From the NCBI GenBank assembly GCA_016710135.1, contig JADJLM010000002.1, forward strand, positions 434,001 through 498,000: a DNA stretch of 64,000 bases. Direction: 5' to 3'. Shown piece by piece: positions 47,329 through 56,853 of this stretch. Position numbers and translations under genes: made by a program. Numbering within the stretch: position 1 is the first letter of the stretch; the number at the start of each line of letters is the position of its first letter. Below the pieces are notes generated by a model, which did not search any database, was not told the origin of the DNA, and saw only the letters and a program-made list of their open reading frames with translations. The DNA is from Nitrosomonas sp. (GTDB lineage: Bacteria; Pseudomonadota; Gammaproteobacteria; Burkholderiales; Nitrosomonadaceae).

Positions 47329-48019
47329 GCTGAGTTTCTCCGTTGCGATTGAGTTCTGTTAAATTAATGTGATGCTGAAAACGAGGCGCAAGCGTGCTAT
47401 CGTGGCTGGCAAAGATTAATGTGGTTTGTTGTTCGCGACTGAGCATGAGTAACGTTTCAATGAAGCGATCGCGGTTAGCTTGATCGAGTGCTGAGGTTGG
47501 TTCATCGGCGATCAAGATTTTAGGCTGATTGATCAATGCGCGTGCAATGGCAACACGTTGTTGCTGACCTACGCTGAGTTGCTCCGCTTTTTGTGCAAAT
47601 AATGATTTATCGAGATTCAAAGCAGCAAATAAGCGCTCCGCTTGGGGTGTGACCTGAGTAAGACTTTTATTGGCAAAATAAGCGGCTAAGCGCACGTTAT
47701 CGATTACGCTCAGGTAGTGAATCAGATTGAATTGTTGAAAGACCACACCAATATGCTGAGCGCGGAAGCGATCACGTTTGGCTGGTGATAATCGCGCTAG
47801 GTCTTGACCGAGCACTTCGATTTTACCGTGTGTTGCGATTAATATGCCGGCGATGAGATTGAGCAACGTCGATTTTCCTGAACCGGAAGCGCCTTGGATG
47901 AATAGGTGATCACCTTGGGCAATCGACCAAAACGGGATATCAAGCGCATAGACTGCCGATTTTCCGGGGTATTGGAATTGTAGATTGCGAAGAATGACAG
48001 CTTGGGCTGGTGCGAGCAC
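47318..48019 (-). CDS. ABC transporter ATP-binding protein
   Basis: A 233-residue LolD/MacB-type ATPase starting at GTG. Walker A is GASGSGKSTLLNLIAG, the signature motif LSVGQQQRVAIARAL, and Walker B KILIADEPTSALD, followed by the switch His in FASHD. It is the partner of the damaged permease just downstream. With ZrgA-like and DUF3299 genes beside it, the set resembles the zinc-regulated zrg-type transport cluster of Vibrio, although the arrangement here is divergent and convergent rather than one operon. Confidence 0.93.
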   Translation of the reverse strand: MLAPAQAVILRNLQFQYPGKSAVYALDIPFWSIAQGDHLFIQGASGSGKSTLLNLIAGILIATHGKIEVLGQDLARLSPAKRDRFRAQHIGVVFQQFNLIHYLSVIDNVRLAAYFANKSLTQVTPQAERLFAALNLDKSLFAQKAEQLSVGQQQRVAIARALINQPKILIADEPTSALDQANRDRFIETLLMLSREQQTTLIFASHDSTLAPRFQHHINLTELNRNGETQHVS

Positions 48020-48108
48020 AGTCGATTCCTTAACAGAGATTGCGGCGAGTTTAATTCATCGTTTAGCGAGGATGATATACTGGACAATCCCTATCCAAAA
48101 AGTTTTTT

Positions 48109-48756
48109 ATGATTTTAGGCATGTTTAGTCGAAATATTGCGATTTTATTGCTTGCTGTTGCCTTGTTGTTAGTGGCTTGCGGGAAAAAGTCCAGTGATGA
48201 ACTGAATACATCGGCTTCCACACCACGCGCCACGCAGCAAGCCTTAGACCCATCGTTCAAAACCATTGAGTGGATCGATTTGATGCCGCAGGATGATCTC
48301 GATGCATTACTAAACCCGCCCGATTATTTGGATGAGATCGAGGATGGTTCGGAAGAAGATCAACTCAGCAATCAGTTTCAAATTGCGATTGCACAGGCTA
48401 GCGACGATCGCTATCAGAAAGCATTGGTATCGACGCGCATTAAGCCCGAATTCGATAATCAAAAGATTCGTTTGCCGGGTTTTATTGTGCCATTGGAATT
48501 TGGCAAGAATCAAACAATAACGCGGTTCTTTTTAGTTCCTTATTTTGGTGCGTGTATCCATTTACCGCCCCCGCCTCCAAATCAAATCGTTTATGGTGTT
48601 TTCGATAAAGGCTTGAAAGTTGATGTGTTGCATGAGCCATTCTGGATTAACGGGGTGTTACACACCACGTTGATGGAAAACGATATTGCTAAAGCGGCTT
48701 ATACGATGACTGTCGCGGAGATTGTGCCTTATGTCGATGAGGGTGACGCTTACTAA
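48109..48756 (+). CDS. DUF3299 lipoprotein
   Basis: A 215-residue lipoprotein: hydrophobic start with lipobox LLVAC, then an acidic linker and the DUF3299 domain (IRLPGFIVPLEFGKNQTITRFF region, then FLVPYFGACIHLPPPPPNQIVYG). The motif FGACIHLPPPPPNQ is diagnostic. These proteins occur next to ZrgA-like proteins and ABC genes and are thought to take part in metal handling in the periplasm, but no function is proven. It is convergent with the ZrgA-like gene, the ends overlapping by four bases. Confidence 0.88.
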   Translation: MILGMFSRNIAILLLAVALLLVACGKKSSDELNTSASTPRATQQALDPSFKTIEWIDLMPQDDLDALLNPPDYLDEIEDGSEEDQLSNQFQIAIAQASDDRYQKALVSTRIKPEFDNQKIRLPGFIVPLEFGKNQTITRFFLVPYFGACIHLPPPPPNQIVYGVFDKGLKVDVLHEPFWINGVLHTTLMENDIAKAAYTMTVAEIVPYVDEGDAY

Positions 48757-49313
48757 TTGAATGAGAGTGTCGCACGGTCTGTTGTCAATTGTGTTGATCC
48801 TTGTTGATTTTGCACAATCCACTGTACTTTGATGCGCTCAATACCCGGAAATTTCACTATTAGTGCTGTATAAATGGTAGTAAGTTTTGTGTTGGCTTGG
48901 CAGTTGAATACATAACTTGCATGAAAATCAGGGTGTTCACCTCCCGAATGAAAGTGTTCAGCACTGGGCGCACCATCGATATAAGGCGCGCTTGCGGTTG
49001 CTGTTTCCAATTGGCAGTTGAATGGTGTAATTTGAAATAACTGATCGCCTTCGACCAGGATTTGCTTAGTATGCGTCAATATGTTTTGTTGCTGCTCACT
49101 TTTCGGGGGATGTTCAAAGTCGATGAGATTGATAGCCGGAGAAATGAATTCAATGAATAATCTGCCATGCTCATGGACGATATAAAGTTCAGCTTCTCCA
49201 TGCACATGTGCACCATGCGTATGATGTGTATCTGCATTCAGATTAGCGCTCGAAAATAGCCAGCCGAGTAAACCTAACAAAAGTTGCGGGACAGAAACTC
49301 GATTTATTTTCAT
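48753..49313 (-). CDS. ZrgA-like zinc uptake protein (DUF2796)
   Basis: A 186-residue exported protein with a signal peptide (LLLGLLGWLFSSANLNA) and a His-rich start of the mature part (DTHHTHGAHVHGEAELYIVHEHG). This suits metal capture. The later segments SAEHFHSGGEHPDFHASYVFNC and IERIKVQWIVQN match DUF2796/ZrgA. Zinc is the likely ligand by family. It is convergent with the DUF3299 gene and lies on the same strand as the ABC genes but is separated from them. Zur-type control is plausible, though no operator is evident. Confidence 0.88.
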   Translation of the reverse strand: MKINRVSVPQLLLGLLGWLFSSANLNADTHHTHGAHVHGEAELYIVHEHGRLFIEFISPAINLIDFEHPPKSEQQQNILTHTKQILVEGDQLFQITPFNCQLETATASAPYIDGAPSAEHFHSGGEHPDFHASYVFNCQANTKLTTIYTALIVKFPGIERIKVQWIVQNQQGSTQLTTDRATLSFN

Positions 49314-49525
49314 CGTGGCGGTTATTGATTAGCATTAGCTTAATGATATGATAATTTGAGCCTGAATTCAGGTGTTTGCTCAAAATTTTACCGTGGTCGA
49401 TAAAATTTTTAAGAATTTGCTAGGTAACACTTGACCATGTTCAAATGGCTTGATATAAGGGGGTTTGCAGAATCTTCTGTTAATGATTTACTACTAATAA
49501 CCCAATAACCGAAAAGGGGATTTAA

Positions 49526-49798
49526 ATGAATAAATCTGATCTTATTGATGCGATTGCAAAGTCTGCCAGTATTTCAAAAGCTTCTGCAGGTGAAGCACTT
49601 AACGGTGCATTGGCTGCCATTAAAGCAGCATTAAAGAGAAATGAAAGTGTAACATTAGTTGGTTTTGGAACATTTAAAGTAGGAAAAAGAGCTGCGCGAA
49701 CTGGTCGCAATCCCCGTACCGGTGCCGAGATAAAAATTAAAGCAGCAAAAGTACCAAAATTCGCCCCTGGTAAAGCGCTTAAAGATGCAGTAAACTAG
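49526..49798 (+). CDS. hupB: DNA-binding protein HU
   Basis: A 90-residue HU histone-like protein: MNKSDLIDAIAKSASISKAS, then the beta arm with GFGTFKVGKRAARTGRNPRTG and the end IKAAKVPKFAPGKALKDAVN (given by parts). It bends and compacts DNA as a dimer. A strong AAAAGGGGA site precedes the ATG. It is followed by tRNA-Val and tRNA-Asp and then ppiD, the order usual in betaproteobacteria. The lon gene, a frequent upstream neighbour, is not here. Confidence 0.96.
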   Translation: MNKSDLIDAIAKSASISKASAGEALNGALAAIKAALKRNESVTLVGFGTFKVGKRAARTGRNPRTGAEIKIKAAKVPKFAPGKALKDAVN

Positions 49799-49821
49799 CA
49801 GCCTTATTGATTAAGAAAAAA

Positions 49822-49897
49822 GGGTGCTTAGCTCAGCTGGTAGAGCGTCGCCCTTACAAGGCGAATGTCGGCGGTTCGATCCCGTCAGCACCCACCA
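49822..49897 (+). tRNA. tRNA-Val (anticodon TAC)
   Basis: A 76-nt cloverleaf: acceptor GGGTGCT pairing with AGCACCC, D-arm with TAGCTCAGCTGGTAGAGC, anticodon loop CTTACAA, T-arm GGTTCGATCC and an encoded CCA end. The anticodon TAC reads valine codons. Confidence 0.96.
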
Positions 49898-49933
49898 TTA
49901 AAGGTGGCTTGCCAAATTATAAGATTTTAAGCT

Positions 49934-50009
49934 GGAGTGGTAGTTCAGTTGGTTAGAATACCGGCCTGTCACGCCGGGGTCGCGGGTTCGAGTCCCGTCC
50001 ACTCCGCCA
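49934..50009 (+). tRNA. tRNA-Asp (anticodon GTC)
   Basis: A 76-nt cloverleaf: acceptor GGAGTGG pairing with CCACTCC, D-arm TAGTTCAGTTGGTTAGAATA, anticodon loop CTGTCAC, T-arm GGTTCGAGTCC and encoded CCA. The anticodon GTC reads aspartate codons. It lies 36 bases after tRNA-Val. Confidence 0.96.
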
Positions 50010-50087
50010 TTTTTCGATCGACTTCTTTGAAGCGATAAGTGATAACGCTCTGATTTACTTCCATTACTTCTTGATTAGGTTCTAGTC

Positions 50088-51978
50088 ATGTTTGATTTTG
50101 TCCATCGAAAAAAAACGATCGTTCAGATTATCCTTTTTTTTAGTCATGCTGCCCTTTTTGTTTTGGGGGATACAGTCGTATCGCAACGAAAGCCAAATGA
50201 GCGCGGTTGCCAAGGTTGAAGGCGAAGAAATTCCCCGTTGGGAATTCGATCAAGCAATGCGCAATCAGCATGATCGCCTACGCGATATGCTGAAGGACAA
50301 TTTCAATAGCGCAATGCTGGATAATCCGGAGATGCGTTTGGCAGTATTGGAAGGTTTGATTCAACAAAAAATAATGCATCGTGAGGCTGAAAATATTGGA
50401 CTTACGGTTCTAGATTCTCGGCTGGCAAGTGAAATTCAATCAATTTCCGCTTTTCATGATGAGAATGGGAAATTTTCTTATCAACGCTATGAAGAACTGT
50501 TACGCCGCCAGCAGGTAACACCTGTCATCTTCGAAGGTAGAGTGGGTGCTGAAATTTTGCAACAGCAGCTTCTGGAACCGCTTTCTAGCAGCGCGATGAT
50601 TGCTGATACGATGGCGCAAACGGTGATCCGATTGAGTGAAGTTAAACGTGAAATTAATCAAGTTGAAATTGCACCTGATCAATATTTATCCGAAGTGAAT
50701 CCGGATGAGAGTGCCATAAAAACCTATTACGACCAACATCAAGCTGAGTTTTTATTACCGGAGCGGGTGCGTATTGAATATTTAGTCCTATCGCTCAATA
50801 ATTTGGCGCAGCAAGAAACCGTAAGCTCAGAAGAAGTTAGAAATTATTACGAAGATCACCAAAGTGATTATAGTCAGCCTGAAGAACGGTCAGCAAGCCA
50901 TATCTTGATTGCGGTAAGTGATTCAACGTCAGATGAAGCGCATACAGAAGCTAAACGTAAAGCAGAAGATATTCTGGCGCAAGTAACGCAAGACCCTGAA
51001 AAATTTGCTGAGCTCGCCAAGGAATTTTCCGATGATAGCGGCTCTGCAAAATCGGGGGGTGAATTGGGTTTTCTAGGGAAGGGTGTGTTGGTAAAAGAAT
51101 TTGAAGAGGCACTTTTTCAAATGGAACCGAATGAAATTCGTGGGCTTGTCGAAACTCCTTTTGGTTTTCATATCATCAAGCTTTCAGAAATAAAATCGGC
51201 TAAAGTGGCGCCAGTTGAAGAAGTAGAAGATAGCATCGAAGAAACACTGAAGCGTCAAAAAGTTACCAGCCGGTTTGGTGAGATTGCCGAAGAATTTTCC
51301 AATATCGTTTATGAACAAAGCGATAGCTTATTGCCTGCGGCAGATCGTTTTAATTTGGCAGTTAAGCAACCGGATGGCTGGATCAATAAAAGATCGAGAG
51401 AGCCGGTAGAAATTGCTAATGAAAAATTTATGCAAGTGCTTTTTTCTGAAGATGCGATTAAAGAAGGGCGGAATACTGATGCCATCGAAGTAATGCCTGA
51501 TACCTTTGTTTCTGCCAGGGTGTTGGAGCATAAGCCGGCAACTGCCCAATCATTGGAAGTGGTTAGAGATCAAATCGTCGAGAAGCTCAAGCTTCAGCTA
51601 GCAGCCGAAAAAACTGAAGAAAAGGGTAATGACAAACTAGCTCGGCTCATTGCGGGTGAAGCAGAAATCGTTGATTGGGGTGATACGCCAAAAACTGTTT
51701 CATATATGCAATCGCAAGGATTAGATATCGGAACATTGCGTGCGATATTTCAAGCCGATGTGACTCGGCTGCCAACTTACGTTGGTGTTACCAGCCCGCA
51801 AGGTAAATATAATTTAGTCCGCATTAACCAAGTGATTGAACCTGATGCTGCGGATAAAGAAAAATTAAAGTCTTTTGGCGGCCAACTCAAGCAAATGATA
51901 TTGCAGGAAGAGTTGGCGGCGTACCAAGCTAGCCTGAGACAACGTTATTCAGTGAAGATACAACCTGAAAGCTATTGA
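50088..51978 (+). CDS. ppiD: Periplasmic folding chaperone PpiD, frameshift near the N-terminus
   Basis: An inner-membrane SurA/PpiD-type chaperone of 629 residues after correction. From ATG 50088 the sequence reads MFDFVHRKKTIVQIIL, the expected family start, but at the T8 run (50134-50141) it leaves the frame that carries the rest (VMLPFLFWGIQSYRNES onward). One T fewer joins them. The transmembrane anchor is at residues about 12-33, the SurA_N region follows, and the parvulin PPIase domain is ASHILIAVSD to GFHIIKLSEI (residues about 265-365). The C-terminal part is helical. Its end overlaps the convergent fabI by 7 bases. Without a correction the protein would lack its natural start. Confidence 0.9.
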
Positions 51979-52763
51979 TCCAGGTCAAACGCAACAGTAT
52001 TAAATCCTGCGTCGACGTAGGTGATCTCCCCCGTAATGCCACTCGCGAGATCACTGCATAAAAAGGCAGCAACATTGCCCACTTCTTCTGTCGTTACGTT
52101 TTTACGAAGCGGCGCAACTTTTTCCGCATAACCAAGCAACTTTCCGAAATTTCCAATACCTGAGGCGGCCAGTGTTTTGATCGGACCTGCCGATATAGCA
52201 TTGACGCGGATGCCTTTCTTACCTAGGCTCGAAGCCATAAAGCGTACATTTGCTTCTAAGCTGGCTTTGGCAAGTCCCATCACGTTATAACTTGGCATGA
52301 CTCTCACGGCGCCCAAATAGGTCAAGGTGAGTAGTGCTGCATTTCTGCCTTCCATCAGTTTTAATCCTGCTTTGGCAAGTGCAGCAAAACTATATGAGCT
52401 GACGTCATGCGCGATATGAAATGCCTCACGATTGACGCTTTCTAGATAATCACCGGTTAATGCTTCTCGAGGTGCAAAGGCGATCGAGTGCACGATGCCA
52501 TCAAGACCATCCCAGTGTTTACCTAGATCTTCAAAGCATTGTGTGATTTGTTGATCATCTTGCACATCACAGAGGAATAACAGTGAGCTATTAAATTCGT
52601 TAGCAAGCTTCGCAACACGGTCGCGCAGATCTGTGCCTTGATAGGTAAAAGCAAACTCAGCGCCTTCTCGTTTCATTGCTTTGGCAATACCATAGGCAAT
52701 GGAACGATTACTGAGCAATCCCGTAATTAGTATTCGTTTATTCGCTAGAAACCCCATTCTCAT
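51972..52763 (-). CDS. fabI: Enoyl-ACP reductase (NADH)
   Basis: A 263-residue FabI, the last reductive step of fatty-acid elongation. GLLSNRSIAYGIAKAMKREG is the dinucleotide-binding segment. LTYLGAVRVMPSYNVMGLAKASLEAN carries the two catalytic Tyr residues and the Lys (split here as LTYLGAVRVMPSYN and MGLAKASLEANVR). SAGPIKTLAASGI is the substrate loop, the triclosan-binding region in this family. MRMGF may start at either Met. The frame is intact and ppiD is convergent. Confidence 0.96.
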   Translation of the reverse strand: MRMGFLANKRILITGLLSNRSIAYGIAKAMKREGAEFAFTYQGTDLRDRVAKLANEFNSSLLFLCDVQDDQQITQCFEDLGKHWDGLDGIVHSIAFAPREALTGDYLESVNREAFHIAHDVSSYSFAALAKAGLKLMEGRNAALLTLTYLGAVRVMPSYNVMGLAKASLEANVRFMASSLGKKGIRVNAISAGPIKTLAASGIGNFGKLLGYAEKVAPLRKNVTTEEVGNVAAFLCSDLASGITGEITYVDAGFNTVAFDLDQ

Positions 52764-52843
52764 ACCTTTGTAATTGATAATCGAATCATTATAGCGTAAC
52801 GCGCTGGTTTGCGAGTAGAGTCCTCCGTGAAATCGTTGTGGCG

Positions 52844-53947
52844 CTAGGCGCTAAATTCAACACCGTTTTGGAGTAACCCAACGAGGTTGATGTTGGTTTC
52901 ATTGATCGTCGCATTGGCAGCAAGAATTAGTAATTCTGCTTGAGTTAATGTGCCGCCACCGCCTTTAAGCATGCCGACATAGAGATCGCGCTCTGTAGCA
53001 GACGGTGATTCTCCTACTACATTTTGATAAACATGGTTAACAAAGGCTTCATTGCTGACTGAGCCGGCCATAGACTGAAAAAGTGCGGAATTGACAACCA
53101 ATTCACTGACGCTGAGTAATGATTGGCCGCTATCAAATAATTGCAAGCCAACGGCAACATACTCAGGAATAATATTATTAGCATCAAAAGCAGCTCCAAT
53201 GATGCGCACGGTGTTGCCGGCCGATTGGCCTTGTGCAAGATCAAAGGCGAGGTTTTTATTTTGAAAATCAAGGCGTTCAGTATTGATAAGCGTATCGTTC
53301 CCTTCGAGCCCTGAGACGTTGATGCCGTCTTCTGTTGAATTAATGGTATATGCACTGCTGTTATCACTATAGATGGCGGTATCGATCCCTGTTCCGCCAT
53401 TGAGCAGATCATTACCGAGTAGCCCGCTTAAGTGATCATTGCCATCACCCGCTTCGATCGTATTGTCTGCATCGGTTCCGACAAGTTGATCGGGCCCATT
53501 TGTTCCAAGAATAGTATTACTGGGAACGGTACCTGTTACCCCTGCAAAATTTCTTGGCGTGTTGACTTGAATGTTTCCATTGCGGTCAATGGATTGAACC
53601 TCGTTAATGGGTAAGTTAGTGTAGGTGACTGCATCAACCCCTGCAAAATTGATAGTGGCGCTACCGCTTGTAAAAAGAAATTCGTCAGGTACGATGTAAT
53701 CCGGTGCAATGAAGTTTAAATTTGCAAAGCCTTGTGTGGCAATGAGCGCCGATTTATTCGCCGTATTGGGGTTGGGTAAATTAGTGGTAAATCGAAACGA
53801 ATGGACCGCATTGCCCTGTATTACATCGATAGATTGGCCTTGCCAAAATGATTCGCCATTAATATCACCAATAGTGAGTTCAATAAATTGAATTGACCCC
53901 GTGCTATTCGAATACAATTCATTGATGCGAAACAAATGAAATGACAT
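52844..53947 (-). CDS. Calcium-binding repeat protein with DUF4214 domain
   Basis: A 367-residue protein without a Sec signal. The middle has one short block of RTX-type repeats (NTIEAGDGNDHLSGLLGNDL, LNGGTGIDTA). The last 80 residues match DUF4214 (AFVNHVYQNVVGESPSATERD, YVGMLKGGGGTLTQAELLIL). The N-terminal 130 residues are a beta-rich domain. The layout is that of a type I secretion substrate, an exported or surface-associated protein of unknown role. No secretion ABC genes are next to it. The gene is followed upstream by a RAYT unit. Confidence 0.83.
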   Translation of the reverse strand: MSFHLFRINELYSNSTGSIQFIELTIGDINGESFWQGQSIDVIQGNAVHSFRFTTNLPNPNTANKSALIATQGFANLNFIAPDYIVPDEFLFTSGSATINFAGVDAVTYTNLPINEVQSIDRNGNIQVNTPRNFAGVTGTVPSNTILGTNGPDQLVGTDADNTIEAGDGNDHLSGLLGNDLLNGGTGIDTAIYSDNSSAYTINSTEDGINVSGLEGNDTLINTERLDFQNKNLAFDLAQGQSAGNTVRIIGAAFDANNIIPEYVAVGLQLFDSGQSLLSVSELVVNSALFQSMAGSVSNEAFVNHVYQNVVGESPSATERDLYVGMLKGGGGTLTQAELLILAANATINETNINLVGLLQNGVEFSA

Positions 53948-53962
53948 ATTACCTCCTAACTA

Positions 53963-54895
53963 GGAGTCAAGTCTTGCATTAATACAAGAATTACTTCTCC
54001 GAATTTTTAACGATACGGCTAACTGTAGCATAATGTACACCAAATTCATCCGCAATTGCCTTCATAGTAAAATTTCCTGTTTGATAGGCTGCTGTAATCG
54101 CTGTATTTCTTTCTTTAAACGCTGAATAGTATGAAAGCGGCTTAGCTTTAGCGATTCTTTGAGTACGTGGAATTTCACTGATATTTTTATCAAGTTGAAC
54201 ATGTTGCTGCATTTTCTTTATAAATTCTTCCTTGCCAAGATAAATCTGTCCTTGCAAATCATTCCATATGCTTGGTAGCCCAATGCCCTCACGAACAAAA
54301 TCGATATAGGCGGCAATTGCTTGCTTTCGCTGCTTGCTAAATTGGCTTAGCACCCATTTCGTTTGCAGCCAATCGGGGTAGTCATTTTTTCCAATCATCG
54401 CTGAATAACTACTCCAAGACCATTGATCAACATTTTTTATTAAGCCTGCCCGTACAGGATTCAATACAACATAACGAGATAATTCAAGTAGATAGCTATC
54501 CTTTTCGACCAGAATGGCTTTATAGCGTCCTTGATAGACATGTCCGGTACGATTATGTCTACGATTAAAGGCTTGTGTATACATGCCATTCAATTGCCGC
54601 ATTCCTTTGGACAAATTTCCCTCAATCGTTTCTACAACGATGTGATAGTGATTATCCATCAGGCAATATATGTGGCAAATCCAGTTAAACCGTTGACAAA
54701 CATGACCGAACAATGACAGCCAACTGGCACGATCAGAATCGTCCAGATAAATTGGTTCACGACGATCGCCTCGCGAAGTTACATGATATAAGCCACCCGG
54801 GAACTCAATTCTTAAGGGTCTAGCCATAGTTTTCTTTCAAGTTTTGATATTACATAGATTATATCATTGAATATTGTATCGCAAGACCTGACCCC
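53963..54895. mobile_element. RAYT transposase unit bounded by degenerate inverted repeats
   Basis: GGAGTCAAGTCTTGC at 53963-53977 and its near reverse complement GCAAGACCTGACCCC at 54881-54895 (13 of 15 bases agree) flank the transposase gene. This suggests a unit moved by the Y1-type transposase in between. No large set of REP sequences is seen elsewhere in the window. Confidence 0.55.
53991..54827 (-). CDS. REP-associated tyrosine transposase (RAYT, IS200-like Y1)
   Basis: A 278-residue Y1-type transposase: ARPLRIEFPGGLYHVTSRGD at the start, MDNHYHIVVET as the His-x-His metal motif (HYH), then RQLNGMYTQAFNRRHNRTGHVYQGRYKA. The catalytic Tyr is expected in the RYVVLNPVRAG region that follows. 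The C-terminal 80 residues hold a helix-turn-helix (MKAIADEFGVHYATVSRIVKN), as in longer RAYTs. These proteins handle palindromic REP-type ends. Confidence 0.93.
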   Translation of the reverse strand: MARPLRIEFPGGLYHVTSRGDRREPIYLDDSDRASWLSLFGHVCQRFNWICHIYCLMDNHYHIVVETIEGNLSKGMRQLNGMYTQAFNRRHNRTGHVYQGRYKAILVEKDSYLLELSRYVVLNPVRAGLIKNVDQWSWSSYSAMIGKNDYPDWLQTKWVLSQFSKQRKQAIAAYIDFVREGIGLPSIWNDLQGQIYLGKEEFIKKMQQHVQLDKNISEIPRTQRIAKAKPLSYYSAFKERNTAITAAYQTGNFTMKAIADEFGVHYATVSRIVKNSEK

Positions 54896-55039
54896 ATTCT
54901 TTCTCAATTGCGCCTTGTATCGATTGGGATTATTCTATTCAAGAATAAAGGGTAAGAATTCGTGATTCTAGACTTGACGCTTTCTTTCATTCTGGTGTTA
55001 GGCCGCTATCTTCTACCATCATCTAGAGGTAACCAAACG

Positions 55040-56788
55040 ATGAAACTGACAATAAAAACACTGATTTGCGCACTGCTTGCTTTGGCTATGGCGACCACTG
55101 TTTCTGCGCAGAATGAAACTGGTATCATCACCGTTTTCATTGCGAAGAAGATCATCACAATGGATGCAACACGGCCTACCGCGATCGCTGTCGCGGTGCG
55201 TGACGGTCAGGTTCTCGGCGTTGGCTCAGTACAAGATCTTGAGCCCTGGCTCAAAGACAATAAACACATAATCGACGAGCAGTTCAAAGACAAGGTATTG
55301 ATGCCGGGCTTCATCGACCCGCACATGCATCCGATGCTCGCGGCTATACAATTCGGCACGACATGGATCACGCCCGAGTCGTGGGATGTGATGGGCACAA
55401 AGACCCCCGCCACCATTGGGCGCGAAGCGTACCTGAGCGCCTTGGAGGCAGCATTTGCAGCTGCCTCCAAGGATGAGCCGATGTTCATCACATGGGGCTA
55501 CAATCAGATGTTCCACGGTGACATGTCACGAGAGCTGCTGGATACCATCTCTAGCACTTATCCTATTTTCGTCTGGCATCGTTCGGCGCATGAGGCGTAC
55601 TTCAATACGCCGATGCTCAAGCACCTGGAAGGTAAGGGAGTTACTGAAGCAGCGGTCAAAGGTAATCCTCAGATCGACTGGCAGAAGGGATATTTTTTTG
55701 AGGATGGTTTCTTCAAGGTTGCTGTACCTGCATTAGCCAGTCACTTGCTGGCACCCACGCGCGTGGATATGGGCTATGCCAAAGCCCGAGATTACCTGAA
55801 TTTCAACGGTATTACCACAGTAGCTGACATGAGTACCGGCAATGTCAATTGGGATTTGGAGATTGGAGCCCTGAAGCGTACCTTTGATCGTGAAGACTCG
55901 CCGGTGCGTGTGCGCCTAACCCCAGATGCCATAGCGTTGGCTGCCGCCATGAAGAACGCGGATACGGCATTTGCTTTCATTGGTAGAGTCGGCGAAAAGA
56001 ACACTCGGCATGTCTTCACAAACAAGGCAATAAAACTGTTCGCCGATGGGGCGATGTTCTCTCAACTGATGCAGTTATCGCCCCCTGGCTACATCGATGG
56101 GCATCAAGGCGCTTGGATCACACAACCCGCGCTGTTCGAGGAAACCGCACGCCGCTATTGGAATGCGGACTATCAAATACACGTTCACACGAACGGTGAC
56201 CAGGGCGCAATGATGGTGCTCGATGTTCTTGATAAGCTTAAGGTCGGAAAACCGCGAACTGATCACCGCTTTACGATTGAACACTATGGCTATGCCACCG
56301 ATGGTATCAGTCGCAGAATTGCATTGCTTGGGGCTCTGGTTTCGGCTAATCCATTCTATCTGTATGACCTCGGCGACAAGTATGCCGAAGTAGGTTTGGG
56401 CTATGACCGGGCCGGACGGATCGCTCCACTCGGTGGTCTCGTCCGTCGGGGCGTCCCTGTCGCGTTGCATTCGGACTTTGCGATGGCGCCTGCTTCACCG
56501 CTCTTTCTTGCATGGACGGCAATAACCCGTGAGACCCAATCGGGCAAGGTATTTGGACCTGAAGAGCGTTTGACGATGGATCAAGCCATGAAAGCGATTA
56601 CCATCGATGCGGCGTACATCCTTCGCTTGGAAGATCGCCTCGGCAGCATCGAGGCCGGAAAGCTGGCGGATTTTACCGTCCTCGATCAAGACCCCTATGC
56701 GGTCGGTGCGGCTGGATTGCGCAACATCAAGGTTTGGGGCACAGTGTTTGAAGGTACATCGCATCCCGCCAAAACTAGCGGACCTTAA
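55040..56788 (+). CDS. Exported amidohydrolase, YtcJ-like
   Basis: A 582-residue enzyme beginning at the ATG 9 bases after AGAGGT. The signal peptide is MKLTIKTLICALLALAMATT plus VSAQ. The amidohydrolase-3 fold is recognisable from LMPGFIDPHMHPM (metal HxH), IKLFADGAMFSQLMQLS, HVHTNGDQGAMMVLD, RFTIEHYGYATD, VALHSDFAMAPASP and the C-terminal LGSIEAGKLADFTVLDQDPYAV. The family hydrolyses various amides. The substrate cannot be told. The base composition is clearly richer in GC than neighbouring genes, which suggests acquisition by transfer. It may share the general function of the broken enzyme at 22306-23576. Confidence 0.9.
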   Translation: MKLTIKTLICALLALAMATTVSAQNETGIITVFIAKKIITMDATRPTAIAVAVRDGQVLGVGSVQDLEPWLKDNKHIIDEQFKDKVLMPGFIDPHMHPMLAAIQFGTTWITPESWDVMGTKTPATIGREAYLSALEAAFAAASKDEPMFITWGYNQMFHGDMSRELLDTISSTYPIFVWHRSAHEAYFNTPMLKHLEGKGVTEAAVKGNPQIDWQKGYFFEDGFFKVAVPALASHLLAPTRVDMGYAKARDYLNFNGITTVADMSTGNVNWDLEIGALKRTFDREDSPVRVRLTPDAIALAAAMKNADTAFAFIGRVGEKNTRHVFTNKAIKLFADGAMFSQLMQLSPPGYIDGHQGAWITQPALFEETARRYWNADYQIHVHTNGDQGAMMVLDVLDKLKVGKPRTDHRFTIEHYGYATDGISRRIALLGALVSANPFYLYDLGDKYAEVGLGYDRAGRIAPLGGLVRRGVPVALHSDFAMAPASPLFLAWTAITRETQSGKVFGPEERLTMDQAMKAITIDAAYILRLEDRLGSIEAGKLADFTVLDQDPYAVGAAGLRNIKVWGTVFEGTSHPAKTSGP

Positions 56789-56853
56789 ATTGGGGGAAGG
56801 GAGTTGTCTCCTTTGAGCGGACATATTATGCTCCAGTTCAGAGAAGATAAGAG

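Noticed and set aside
49822..50009. tRNA genes as an integration site of a genomic island
   Set aside because: No integrase and no repeated tRNA 3' end are seen nearby; ppiD and fabI follow in the usual order.
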